Assembly (NCBI RefSeq): GCF_000243235.1
Contig: NZ_JH594606.1
Location: forward strand, 247,995 to 302,559
Source of the DNA: Gillisia limnaea DSM 15749
Lineage (GTDB): Bacteria; Bacteroidota; Bacteroidia; Flavobacteriales; Flavobacteriaceae
DNA: 54,565 nucleotides
Reading direction: 5' to 3'
A model generated the notes under the pieces. That model did no database searches. It was not told where the DNA came from and saw nothing but the letters and a program-made list of their open reading frames with translations. Positions within the stretch are counted from its first letter, which is position 1. Each line of letters starts with the position of its first letter. A program made the translations under genes and the position numbers. Of the stretch, positions 8,541-16,296 are shown in pieces.

Positions 8541-9644
8541 ATGAAATTAAATATAGCAGTATTACCCGGAGACGGGATAGGCCCAGAAATAATGCAGCAA
8601 TCGGTGAAGGTATTAGAAGCCGTAGCCGAGCGTTTTCAGCATGAATTTAGATTTGAATCGTCACCGGTGGGAGCTGCCGGTATAGAAGAAACGGGAGATC
8701 CCCTTCCGGAAGCGACCCTGGAGTTATGTAAAAAATCGGATGCAGTGCTTTTTGGAGCCATTGGTGATCCAAAATATGACAATCATCCTGAGGCTAAAAT
8801 TCGCCCAGAACAAGGTCTTTTGCGATTGCGAAAGGAATTGGGCTTGTTTGCAAATATCCGGCCTATAAAAGCTTATAAAAGTCTTCTGGAGCATTCCCCT
8901 TTGCGCCCAGAGCGCATTGAAGCTGCGGATATGGTAATTTACCGGGAACTTACCAGCGGAATTTATTATGGTGAAAGAAGTCTTTCTGAAGATGAAAAAA
9001 GTGCAACCGATACCTGCACTTATACCGTTGAAGAAATAGAACGCATTGCGCATTTAGCTTTTAAGTCCGCTCAAAAACGACGTAAAAAAGTCACTTTAGT
9101 AGATAAAGCCAATGTCCTGGAAACTTCCAGGTTATGGCGAAAAACGGTAACCCGCCTGGCTAAAGACTATCCCGATGTGGACCTGGATTTTCTTTTTGTG
9201 GATAATGCCGCTATGCAATTAATACTTAATCCAAGGCAATTTGATCTGATTCTTACCGAAAACATGTTCGGGGATATCCTCTCTGATGAAGCAAGTATAA
9301 TTGGTGGAAGCATTGGCTTACTGGCATCGGCATCTGTAGGAACAACCTATTCTTTGTTTGAACCTATCCACGGTTCCTATCCGCAGGCTGCAGGAAAGGG
9401 AATTGCAAATCCTGTGGCTTCGATTCTTTCGGCTGCGATGCTTCTGGAGCATTTTAATTTGACAAAAGAAGCTCAGGCTGTTATTGATGCAGTAGAATTA
9501 AGTATAAAATTGCAAATAAGCACTTCGGATATTGGCGGAGGACATACCACGAAAAGTGTTGGGGATTTTCTTGAAAGCCTCGTGCTGGAACCGGGTAATT
9601 TTAACAATGAAAACCTGCGATACGGCCAGATGACGATTATTTAA
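8541..9644 (+). CDS. leuB: 3-isopropylmalate dehydrogenase
   Basis: The NAD-dependent enzyme oxidises and decarboxylates 3-isopropylmalate to 2-oxoisocaproate, the last operon-encoded step before transamination to leucine. Its 367 residues carry the isocitrate/isopropylmalate dehydrogenase hallmarks: PGDGIGPEIM, GAIGDPKYD, RELTSGIYYGERS (substrate-binding Arg), VDKANVLETSRLWR (catalytic Lys), NMFGDILSDEASIIGGSIGLLASA (metal Asp pair) and FEPIHGSYPQAAGKGIANPVA. The order leuA-C-D-B is a compact single transcript that ends in a strong terminator 20 bases after the stop codon. Confidence 0.97.
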   Translation: MKLNIAVLPGDGIGPEIMQQSVKVLEAVAERFQHEFRFESSPVGAAGIEETGDPLPEATLELCKKSDAVLFGAIGDPKYDNHPEAKIRPEQGLLRLRKELGLFANIRPIKAYKSLLEHSPLRPERIEAADMVIYRELTSGIYYGERSLSEDEKSATDTCTYTVEEIERIAHLAFKSAQKRRKKVTLVDKANVLETSRLWRKTVTRLAKDYPDVDLDFLFVDNAAMQLILNPRQFDLILTENMFGDILSDEASIIGGSIGLLASASVGTTYSLFEPIHGSYPQAAGKGIANPVASILSAAMLLEHFNLTKEAQAVIDAVELSIKLQISTSDIGGGHTTKSVGDFLESLVLEPGNFNNENLRYGQMTII

Positions 9645-9664
9645 AATTTTGTTAGTTTGAGTGA

Positions 9665-9702
9665 AACCTCCCCTTTTTCATTATTATGGGGAGGTTTTTT
9701 TT
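9665..9702 (+). terminator. Intrinsic terminator of the leu operon
   Basis: Nine-base perfect arms AACCTCCCC (9665-9673) and GGGGAGGTT (9688-9696), followed by a T run to 9702, form a classical rho-independent terminator directly after leuB. Confidence 0.9.
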
Positions 9703-9771
9703 CCCCTCATTGAGGGTTTTATTCCTCGTGTTTTACGCGAATAATTCAAACGGGGGTACCATCGAATTATT
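9701..9771. repeat. Second stem-loop plus dyad in the leuB-argH convergent spacer
   Basis: CCCTC-ATT-GAGGG followed by TTTTATTCC (9703-9722) is a short stem-loop that recurs almost exactly, in the opposite orientation, near 29885-29908. A further perfect 8-base dyad, AATAATTC (9740-9747) and GAATTATT (9764-9771), lies just downstream of argH on the other strand and could help end the arginine transcript. Both lie in the 183-base spacer between two convergent operons. Confidence 0.45.
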
Positions 9772-9827
9772 AAAGGTATTTTCGGGACTTACCTTTGGGT
9801 TTGCCCGAGATTTTTGATTGATCCCTT

Positions 9828-11105
9828 TTAAATTTCATCCTTTTTCCTGGCAATTTCTGCCAATCCAAGGTTATCCTTGCTCCCTATATGGGTGTGTTTT
9901 TTTGGGTTTGATGCCTCATAGGTATTGTTCTGAACCTTCTTCCCGATCTCTTTGTAAGCTTCCCGGAAGGATTTTCCCTGCATTACAAGATCATTAATAC
10001 TATCAACCGTAAACAGGTATTTATACTTTTCCTGATTTATATCTATTTCTTTAACTTTTATCAAGGCGATAGAATAAATAAAAATATCCAGGATCTCTTT
10101 GATGCTTTCTACTGCATATATACTGTTTTCCTTTATCAATTGATAATCCCTGTGATATCCGCTTGGCAAATTATTGGTTATAAGGATCATCTCATTTGCA
10201 ATGGCCTGTAGTTTATTGCATTTCCCACGAATAAGTTCAAATACATCTGGATTCTTTTTATGTGGCATAATGCTCGAGCCAGTGGTAAGCTCATCGGGAA
10301 AAGTGATGAAATCAAAATTCTGACTCATATACAGGCAAACATCCATCGCAAATCGTGACAAGGTATTTGAAAGGGATGCTATGTTTGAGGTTACAGTCCG
10401 CTCACTTTTTCCCCTGCTCATTTGAGCGGCAACCACATTATACTTCAGGGTTTTAAAGCCGAGTTCCCTGGTTGTAAACTCCCTGTCAATAGGAAATGAA
10501 GAACCATAACCCGCAGCAGAACCCAGCGGATTTTGATCTACGATCTTTAAACCAGCCTCGAGTAAATAAAGATCATCGATCAACAATTCGGCATAGGCAG
10601 AAAACCATAATCCAAAGGACGAAGGCATCGCCACCTGCAAATGCGTATATCCCGGTAAAACCTTTTCGCTATGTTCCTTTGCCAGCCCTAATAATACATC
10701 GATCAATGTTCCGGTTTTGGCCGAGATCTCCATAAGATTATCTTTAAAATACAACTGCATCGCAACCAAAACCTGATCGTTCCTGGAGCGGCCTGTATGG
10801 ATCTTTTTCCCGATTTCTCCCAAAACCCTGGTAAGTTCAAACTCAATTTTGGAGTGAACATCTTCAAATTCCTCCCCAATAACAAAAGTTCCATCATTCA
10901 ATTGTTGCTGAAGTTTGTCAAGTTCCCTACAAATCTCTTCAACCTCTGTTAAAGTTAATAGGTTTACTTTCCCCAACATTCTGGCATGTGCCTTTGAAGC
11001 GGTAATATCGTAACCGGCGATAAACATATCGAGCTCCCGGTCGTTCCCAACCGTGAATTTTTCAATTTTCTTGTTTATCGGTATTCCTTTATCCCAAAGT
11101 TTCAT
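9828..11105 (-). CDS. argH: Argininosuccinate lyase
   Basis: The enzyme splits argininosuccinate into arginine and fumarate, the last step of arginine synthesis. The 425-residue protein belongs to the fumarase/aspartase superfamily. The signature loop GSSIMPHKKNPD (Ser277/Ser278) carries the catalytic serine, and the Thr-His pair of YTHLQVAMPSS (His155) is the partner site. HTGRSRNDQV and the SPLGSAAGYGSSFPID-like block (QNPLGSAAGYGSS) bind substrate. It is somewhat shorter than the 455-470 residues of proteobacterial ArgH. It is the last gene of the arginine operon and is separated from argE by 217 bases holding a repeat element. Confidence 0.96.
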   Translation of the reverse strand: MKLWDKGIPINKKIEKFTVGNDRELDMFIAGYDITASKAHARMLGKVNLLTLTEVEEICRELDKLQQQLNDGTFVIGEEFEDVHSKIEFELTRVLGEIGKKIHTGRSRNDQVLVAMQLYFKDNLMEISAKTGTLIDVLLGLAKEHSEKVLPGYTHLQVAMPSSFGLWFSAYAELLIDDLYLLEAGLKIVDQNPLGSAAGYGSSFPIDREFTTRELGFKTLKYNVVAAQMSRGKSERTVTSNIASLSNTLSRFAMDVCLYMSQNFDFITFPDELTTGSSIMPHKKNPDVFELIRGKCNKLQAIANEMILITNNLPSGYHRDYQLIKENSIYAVESIKEILDIFIYSIALIKVKEIDINQEKYKYLFTVDSINDLVMQGKSFREAYKEIGKKVQNNTYEASNPKKHTHIGSKDNLGLAEIARKKDEI

Positions 11106-11122
11106 CTGTATATTTTATTTTT

Positions 11123-11199
11123 TTAGCGAACTCCCCAGCTATTGGGAGTAACATCCATATAATCATTCCCCTATTTGAGAAAATTTTTCAATGTATGCT
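11123..11199 (-). repeat. Intercistronic repeat, family 1, copy A (argE-argH)
   Basis: Read on the minus strand, the element runs CATACATTGAAAAATTTTC, then a GGGGAATGATTATATGGATG block, a hairpin ACTCCC/GGGAGT, and GTTCGCTAA, ending in an A-rich tract before the argH ATG. Copies B (14238), C (22261) and D (45107) share the GGGGAA...TATATGGATG core. The outer arms CATACAT/ATGGATG can pair with one mismatch. The rest of the 217-base spacer (11200-11322) holds only a short CCCGTTCGGG dyad near 11257. Confidence 0.65.
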
Positions 11200-11322
11200 T
11201 TATAATATTTCAATTTAATCCTACCAATACTTATTATTAACCGATGCCCGCACATCCCGTTCGGGGAGGAATTCATCGAGATTCTGGATATATTTTCCTT
11301 TTATAATGTATCTCTAAAAACC

Positions 11323-12402
11323 TTATGTCTTAGCATTATTAAGAACCTTTTTCAGCAATTTGATATATTTATCGATCCCCTCTTCAATTTCCTTCACATA
11401 AATATATTCATTTGCAGAATGTGATCTTGTGGAATCGCCGGGTCCAAGTTTCAACGATGGACATTTCAGCATAGCCTGATCTGAAAGGGTTGGCGAACCA
11501 TAGGTTTTCATTCCCTGGGAAACTCCTGCCTTTACCAAATCATGATCTTTTGGAATTGAGGAGGAATTTAACCGGAGAGAACGCGCGTTTATTTCGTCAA
11601 CAGGAGCTTGGTCTTTTAAAATTTGTTCTATTTCAGCATTGGTATAGCAATCATTTACACGCACATCAAGCACCAAATGTACACGTGCGGGAACCACATT
11701 GTGCTCACTTCCGGCATTAATCTGGGTAACAGTCAATTTAACTTCCCCAAGAGATTCTGACACTTTTTTAAGACTGAAATTCTCAAACCATTGCACCGCT
11801 CTGGCAGCTTTATAAATTGCATTGTCATTATTGGGATGCGCTGCGTGAGAAGGCGTTCCTTTCACTATAGCATCAAAAACCACCAGACCTTTTTCTGATA
11901 TCGCCAATTGCATTAAGGTAGGTTCTCCCACAATTGCCACGTCGATTTGTGATAAAATGGGTAACAGGCTTGAAATCCCATTTCTACCATTGATTTCCTC
12001 TTCTGCCGTTCCCGCAAAAATGATATTATAATTTAAATCTTCAGCTTCATAAAACCAGGTGAAGGTTGCCAAAAGTGATACCAGGCAGCCACCGGCATCG
12101 TTACTTCCCAAGCCATATAATTTTCCGTCTTCTACAGCGGCTTCAAAAGGATTCCTGGTATAGCCGGAATTTGGTTTTACCGTATCGTGATGGGAATTGA
12201 GCAATAAAGTAGGCTTGGTTTCATCAAAAAAGGCATTCTTCGCCCATACATTATTCAAATGACGATTAAATGGGATTTTATGTGCTATAAACCAATTCTC
12301 CAGCAATTTGGCGGTACCGCTTTCTTCACCTGAAAAAGATTGAGTCTCAATGAGGTTTTTGAGCAATTCAATAGCTTGCTTCTGAAGTTTAACAATATTC
12401 AT
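11323..12402 (-). CDS. argE: M20-family deacylase of the arginine pathway (N-acyl-citrulline/ornithine deacylase)
   Basis: This 359-residue zinc peptidase-like amidohydrolase removes the N-acyl group. Metal ligands are visible: His72 in SHHDTVKP, Asp102 in GSNDAGG, the Glu134-Glu135 pair in GTAEEEINGR (general base and metal) and the EPT block. In a pathway that uses an N-acylornithine transcarbamylase, the physiological substrate should be N-acyl-citrulline, and from the argF' residue discussed below probably N-succinyl-citrulline (inference). Its ATG overlaps the argB stop codon as TAATG, indicating coupled translation. Confidence 0.9.
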   Translation of the reverse strand: MNIVKLQKQAIELLKNLIETQSFSGEESGTAKLLENWFIAHKIPFNRHLNNVWAKNAFFDETKPTLLLNSHHDTVKPNSGYTRNPFEAAVEDGKLYGLGSNDAGGCLVSLLATFTWFYEAEDLNYNIIFAGTAEEEINGRNGISSLLPILSQIDVAIVGEPTLMQLAISEKGLVVFDAIVKGTPSHAAHPNNDNAIYKAARAVQWFENFSLKKVSESLGEVKLTVTQINAGSEHNVVPARVHLVLDVRVNDCYTNAEIEQILKDQAPVDEINARSLRLNSSSIPKDHDLVKAGVSQGMKTYGSPTLSDQAMLKCPSLKLGPGDSTRSHSANEYIYVKEIEEGIDKYIKLLKKVLNNAKT

Positions 12403-13181
12403 TATTTGAGTATTTTAGTATGTTTTGAGTTCTTTTGAAGCAAAGTCGAATCTCCTAAACAGATTTTGGAAACGCCTCTTTCCATCGCCTGGAAACAATT
12501 GTAAAGCTTAGGCAACATCCCGTCGCTAATCACTTTTTCATCCAATAAGGCTTTATATTTCTTTAAATCTAAATTTTCTATAACCGAATCGTCATCTACG
12601 GCATTTTGCAACACTCCCTTCTTTTCAAAACAAAAATAAAGTTCCGATTTATAGATGGAACTTAGTGCAATGGCTAGTTCAGCTGCAACAGAATCACCGT
12701 TAGTATTCAATAATTCCCCTTCCCGGGTACAGGAAATTGGAGAAAAAACAGGGGTGATATTTTGATCCAAAAGAGCGGAAATAAAGATTGAATTGATTTC
12801 GGCAATATCACCAACAAATCCATAATCGATTTCATTTACTTCCCTTTTCGTGGAAATTATACTTTTCCCATCTGCTCCACAAAGTCCAATGGAATTACAA
12901 TCCATAGCCTGTAATTTGGCGACAATACTTTTGTTTATTAGTCCGCCGTAGGTCATAATGATCACTTTCAGGGAATTGCTGTCGGTTATTCTTCTACCGT
13001 CGATCATCTTGGTTTTATAACCTAATTTATAAGCCATTTCAGTAGCGTAATTCCCTCCTCCATGAATCAGGATTTTTGGACCTTCCAATGATGAAAAATC
13101 CCTCAGAAATACCTGAAATTTCTCATCGTCTTCAATTAACTTCCCTCCTATCTTTACTACTTTCAGTATTTGATCTTTCAT
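12402..13181 (-). CDS. argB: N-acylglutamate kinase
   Basis: The 259-residue amino acid kinase phosphorylates N-acylglutamate at the gamma carboxylate. KVGGKLIEDDE-like KIGGKLIEDDEKF at the N-terminus binds the phosphates. LIHGGGNYATEMAYKLG and NTNGDSVAAELAIAL are the substrate and nucleotide blocks. It lacks an N-terminal helix of the arginine-sensitive type, suggesting that it is not the feedback target (family knowledge). It follows argF' after a 75-base spacer without evident structure and overlaps argE by 1 base. If the pathway is succinylated, the substrate would be N-succinylglutamate. Confidence 0.93.
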   Translation of the reverse strand: MKDQILKVVKIGGKLIEDDEKFQVFLRDFSSLEGPKILIHGGGNYATEMAYKLGYKTKMIDGRRITDSNSLKVIIMTYGGLINKSIVAKLQAMDCNSIGLCGADGKSIISTKREVNEIDYGFVGDIAEINSIFISALLDQNITPVFSPISCTREGELLNTNGDSVAAELAIALSSIYKSELYFCFEKKGVLQNAVDDDSVIENLDLKKYKALLDEKVISDGMLPKLYNCFQAMERGVSKICLGDSTLLQKNSKHTKILK

Positions 13182-13256
13182 TTTTATTGCTTTTCACATC
13201 GGGATCCTTAGCCACGAATGCAGATTGTCCTCAATATTTCCTCCTAAACTCACAGT

Positions 13257-14222
13257 TTATTTTACTTTCTCTTTAGGCGCTGAAGGGCTTAATAATCTCT
13301 TTAAAACGGCCTGCGCGGCAAAGGTCCTGTTATTAGCCTGGTGGATTACAATGGAATTTTCACTGTCCAGCACCGCATCATCAATCACAACATTTCTTCT
13401 TACAGGAAGACAATGCATCACCTTTGCATTTCTGGTCAATTCAAGCTTCTTTGCGCCAAAAGTCCAGGAAACATCGGTGCTCAATATTGTTCCATAGGTT
13501 TTATAACTGCTCCAGTTTTTCACATACACAAAATCGGCATTTTTTAAGGCACTTTCCTGGTCATGGATTACCGGTGTATCTTTGGTAATATCCTGATTAA
13601 GATCATATCCCTCCGGATTGGTGATCACAAGATCCACGTCCAGTTTTTGCATGAATTCCACAAAGGAATTTGGAACAGATTGCGGCAAAGCTTTTGGATG
13701 TGGTGCCCAGGTGAGCACAACCTTTGGTTTTTTGGACGATTTTAACTCGGTAATGGTAAGCGCATCTGTAAGTCCTTGCAGCGGATGTCCCGTTGCGCTT
13801 TCCAGGTTGATAACCGGAACCGAAGCATATTTTTTAAAACTGTTCATTACGAGCTCCATTTCATCCTTATCCCTATCTTTTAATCCCGGAAATGCACGCA
13901 CGGCGATAATATCACAATATTGGGAAAGTACCGCAGCAGCTTCCTTAATATGCTCTGCCTTATCTGAATTCATTACGGCTCCATCCTCAAATTCCAGCGC
14001 CCAGCCATCGTTAGCTGCATTCATTACCATCACATCCATTCCCAGCAATTTGGCAGCCTTTTCAGTACTCAACCTTGTGCGAAGGCTTGGGTTAAAAAAC
14101 AGCATTCCCAGGGTCTTCCCTTTCCCCAAATTAGCTGCGGAATTCTCTTTTTTTAGCTGAAGCGCTTCTTTGATCAATTCCTGAAGGTCCTCTATATCGG
14201 TTAAATCGATGTAATTATTCAT
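13257..14222 (-). CDS. argF': N-succinylornithine transcarbamylase (predicted succinyl rather than acetyl type)
   Basis: This 321-residue transcarbamylase transfers the carbamoyl group of carbamoyl phosphate to an N-acylated ornithine. The phosphate-binding loop NPSLRTR, the HCLPVRRN block and the AAGHPLQ-like ATGHPLQGLTD segment are present. It resembles the Bacteroides fragilis N-succinylornithine enzyme rather than ornithine transcarbamylases. The residue that decides between acetyl- and succinyl-ornithine is Glu92 in the Xanthomonas enzyme and Pro90 in Bacteroides. In the motif SDKAEH it is Ala89 here. Published Glu92-to-Ala, Pro, Ser or Val changes turned the acetyl enzyme into a succinyl one, so succinylornithine is the predicted substrate. 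It sits between argD and argB. Confidence 0.92.
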   Translation of the reverse strand: MNNYIDLTDIEDLQELIKEALQLKKENSAANLGKGKTLGMLFFNPSLRTRLSTEKAAKLLGMDVMVMNAANDGWALEFEDGAVMNSDKAEHIKEAAAVLSQYCDIIAVRAFPGLKDRDKDEMELVMNSFKKYASVPVINLESATGHPLQGLTDALTITELKSSKKPKVVLTWAPHPKALPQSVPNSFVEFMQKLDVDLVITNPEGYDLNQDITKDTPVIHDQESALKNADFVYVKNWSSYKTYGTILSTDVSWTFGAKKLELTRNAKVMHCLPVRRNVVIDDAVLDSENSIVIHQANNRTFAAQAVLKRLLSPSAPKEKVK

Positions 14223-14237
14223 TTGTATAGTTTTGTT

Positions 14238-14303
14238 TTAGCGGACTCCCGATATTCTATCGGGAGTAACATCTATATATTCATTCCCCTTGGAATGTCG
14301 TTT
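14238..14303 (-). repeat. Intercistronic repeat, family 1, copy B (argD-argF')
   Basis: On the minus strand this copy has GGGGAATGAATATATAGATG, a perfect 10-base stem ACTCCCGATA-gaa-TATCGGGAGT, then GTCCGCTAA and an A-rich run to the argF' ATG. It lacks the AAAATTTTCTC segment of copies A, C and D, as if internally deleted. It occupies most of the 83-base spacer. Confidence 0.62.
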
Positions 14304-14305
14304 TG

Positions 14306-15445
14306 TTATTTGGATTGATTTGCTAAAGCGATTTTTAGAGCTTCAAAAAACCTGTCAAAATGTTCCTTCTCAATATTCAATGGAGGAAGGATTCTAAGCA
14401 ATTTTTTATTGGAAGAGGCGCCCGTAAAAACCCGGTGGTTGAATAAAAGTTCCTTCCGAAGCGCAGCAATCTCAAAATCGAATTCCAGCCCTATCATCAA
14501 TCCCCGTCCTTTTAATCTTTTTATCTGCGGAATTTCAGCCGACTTTAATTTTACATATTCAAAAAGATCTTTTGCGTTTTGCTGAAGGTTTTCCTTTTCT
14601 ATAACATCCAGAACAGCAATTCCGGCAGCACATGCCAGATGGTTTCCGCCGAAGGTTGTTCCCAGCAATCCATATTTTGCCTGGATGGAATGGTCAATTA
14701 AAACTCCTCCTATCGGAAATCCATTCCCCATTCCTTTTGCAATGGAAATTATATCCGGCCGTATTCCGTGCTTCATAAATGCAAAAAAATCTCCGGTCCT
14801 TCCATATCCCGACTGCACCTCATCGGCAATTAATACAGTTTTGTACTTTTTGCATAATTCTGAAGTTGATCTGTAAAATTCTGTGGTTGCTTCATCGAGG
14901 CCGCCAACACCTTGTATAACTTCAAAAATTACAGCTGCTACCTCCTTCTTTGCCAATGCTTCTTCCAGCCCTTTTAAATCTTCAAAAGCAAGTTTTGTAA
15001 CCGGATTATGAGTATTGAACGGAGCCTTGATAGTTTCATTATCTGTTACCGCCACAACTCCGGAAGTTCTTCCGTGGAAGGCATTTTCAAAATAAATGAT
15101 CCTGCTTTTTCCGGTATGGAACGATGCCAGTTTTAAAGCATTTTCATTGGCCTCTGCTCCGGAATTGCACAAAAACAAGCTATAATCCTTAATTCCTGAT
15201 GCTTTTTCAAGTTTTTCGGCAAGTTCATCCTGCAACGGATTATGGATCGAATTGGAATAAAAACCCAGTTTCCCAACCTGCTCGCAAATCGCCTTTGTGT
15301 ATGCGGGATGCGAATGTCCTATGGAAATCACTGCGTGCCCACCGTAAAGATCCAGATATTCTGTACCATTCTCTTCATAGACATAAACTCCCGTTCCCTT
15401 CACCGGAGTGATGTCGTAAAGCGGATACACATCAAATAAATTCAT
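14306..15445 (-). CDS. argD: N-acylornithine aminotransferase
   Basis: The 379-residue PLP-dependent class III aminotransferase converts N-acylglutamate semialdehyde to N-acylornithine with glutamate as donor. The Schiff-base lysine is Lys237 in ISIAKGMGNGFPIGG. Asp208 of LIADEVQSGYGRTG contacts the pyridine nitrogen, and NSGAEANENALKLA is the phosphate and substrate block. The length fits ArgD proteins. It lies 2 bases after proC, within the same transcript. Confidence 0.94.
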   Translation of the reverse strand: MNLFDVYPLYDITPVKGTGVYVYEENGTEYLDLYGGHAVISIGHSHPAYTKAICEQVGKLGFYSNSIHNPLQDELAEKLEKASGIKDYSLFLCNSGAEANENALKLASFHTGKSRIIYFENAFHGRTSGVVAVTDNETIKAPFNTHNPVTKLAFEDLKGLEEALAKKEVAAVIFEVIQGVGGLDEATTEFYRSTSELCKKYKTVLIADEVQSGYGRTGDFFAFMKHGIRPDIISIAKGMGNGFPIGGVLIDHSIQAKYGLLGTTFGGNHLACAAGIAVLDVIEKENLQQNAKDLFEYVKLKSAEIPQIKRLKGRGLMIGLEFDFEIAALRKELLFNHRVFTGASSNKKLLRILPPLNIEKEHFDRFFEALKIALANQSK

Positions 15446-15447
15446 AA

Positions 15448-16239
15448 TTAATTGGTTGTGATCGTATTGATCTTTTTAAACGAAGCCTGAATTCCCTTTA
15501 TTAGGGAGGAGCTTAAGCCATTGTGTTCCATTTCATTTAAACCTTCTATGGTACAGCCGCGAGGCGTTGTAACCTTGTCTATTTCGGCTTCCGGATGCAT
15601 TCCCGATTCTATCAATAAACTGGCGGCACCAAGACAAGTTTGCATAGATAATTCCTGAGCTTCTTTTGCATCAAACCCAAGTTGAATGGCACCCTGAGTT
15701 GTTGCCCGGATCAAACGCATCCAGAATGCAATCCCGCTTGCACAAATCACCGTTGCGGCCTGCATTTTAGATTCAGGGATAATAATACTGGTCCCTAATC
15801 TGTTAAAAATGGCTTCTGCAATAGGGATCCTTTTTTCACCTGTTTTGTTGCTGGATAAACAGGTCATTGATTTCCCAACTGCGATTGCAGTATTGGGCAT
15901 AGCGCGAACAATAAAGCGTTCTCCTACAATGCTTTCCATACGGCTAATCGCAAAACCTGTTACGGTTGAAATAAGCACGTGGTTTTCTGTTAACAAATCT
16001 TTTATTTCGTGTAATACATTTTCAAGCTGAAGTGGCTGTACCGCAATAATAAGGATATCCGAATTTTGGACTGCGATCTTATTATCGGTGGTTATTTCAA
16101 CCTTTGGAAAATTTTTAAACTCTTCCAGATCTCCAATTTTTCGTTTTGAAAGATAAAGACTCGTGATCGCATTGCTCATAATCAATCCTTTTGCGATTGA
16201 TATTCCAAGATTTCCGGCTCCGATGATGGCTATTTTCAT
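15448..16239 (-). CDS. proC: Pyrroline-5-carboxylate reductase
   Basis: The 263-residue NAD(P)H-dependent enzyme reduces pyrroline-5-carboxylate to proline. IIGAGNLGISIAKGL is the Rossmann glycine motif. VRAMPNTAIAVGKSMTCLS and the C-terminal TTPRGCTIEGLNEME (TPGG-type) block are ProC signatures. A proline gene inside an arginine operon is the usual arrangement in Bacteroidota, where both pathways start from glutamate and share semialdehyde chemistry. Its ATG follows a 57-base spacer that carries a long hairpin. Confidence 0.93.
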   Translation of the reverse strand: MKIAIIGAGNLGISIAKGLIMSNAITSLYLSKRKIGDLEEFKNFPKVEITTDNKIAVQNSDILIIAVQPLQLENVLHEIKDLLTENHVLISTVTGFAISRMESIVGERFIVRAMPNTAIAVGKSMTCLSSNKTGEKRIPIAEAIFNRLGTSIIIPESKMQAATVICASGIAFWMRLIRATTQGAIQLGFDAKEAQELSMQTCLGAASLLIESGMHPEAEIDKVTTPRGCTIEGLNEMEHNGLSSSLIKGIQASFKKINTITTN

Positions 16240-16255
16240 AAGTTTCTTTTTAAAA

Positions 16256-16286
16256 GACTTAAAAAGTTTTGAAAACCCTTTAAGTC
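16256..16286 (-). other. Intercistronic hairpin between argC and proC
   Basis: On the minus strand GACTTAAAGGGTTTT and AAAACTTTTTAAGTC are fully complementary over 15 bases if two G-U pairs are allowed. The apparent loop is a single base, so the tip must open. There is no U run after it, so it is more likely an mRNA stability or processing element than a terminator. Confidence 0.5.
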
Positions 16287-16296
16287 TAAATTAAAT

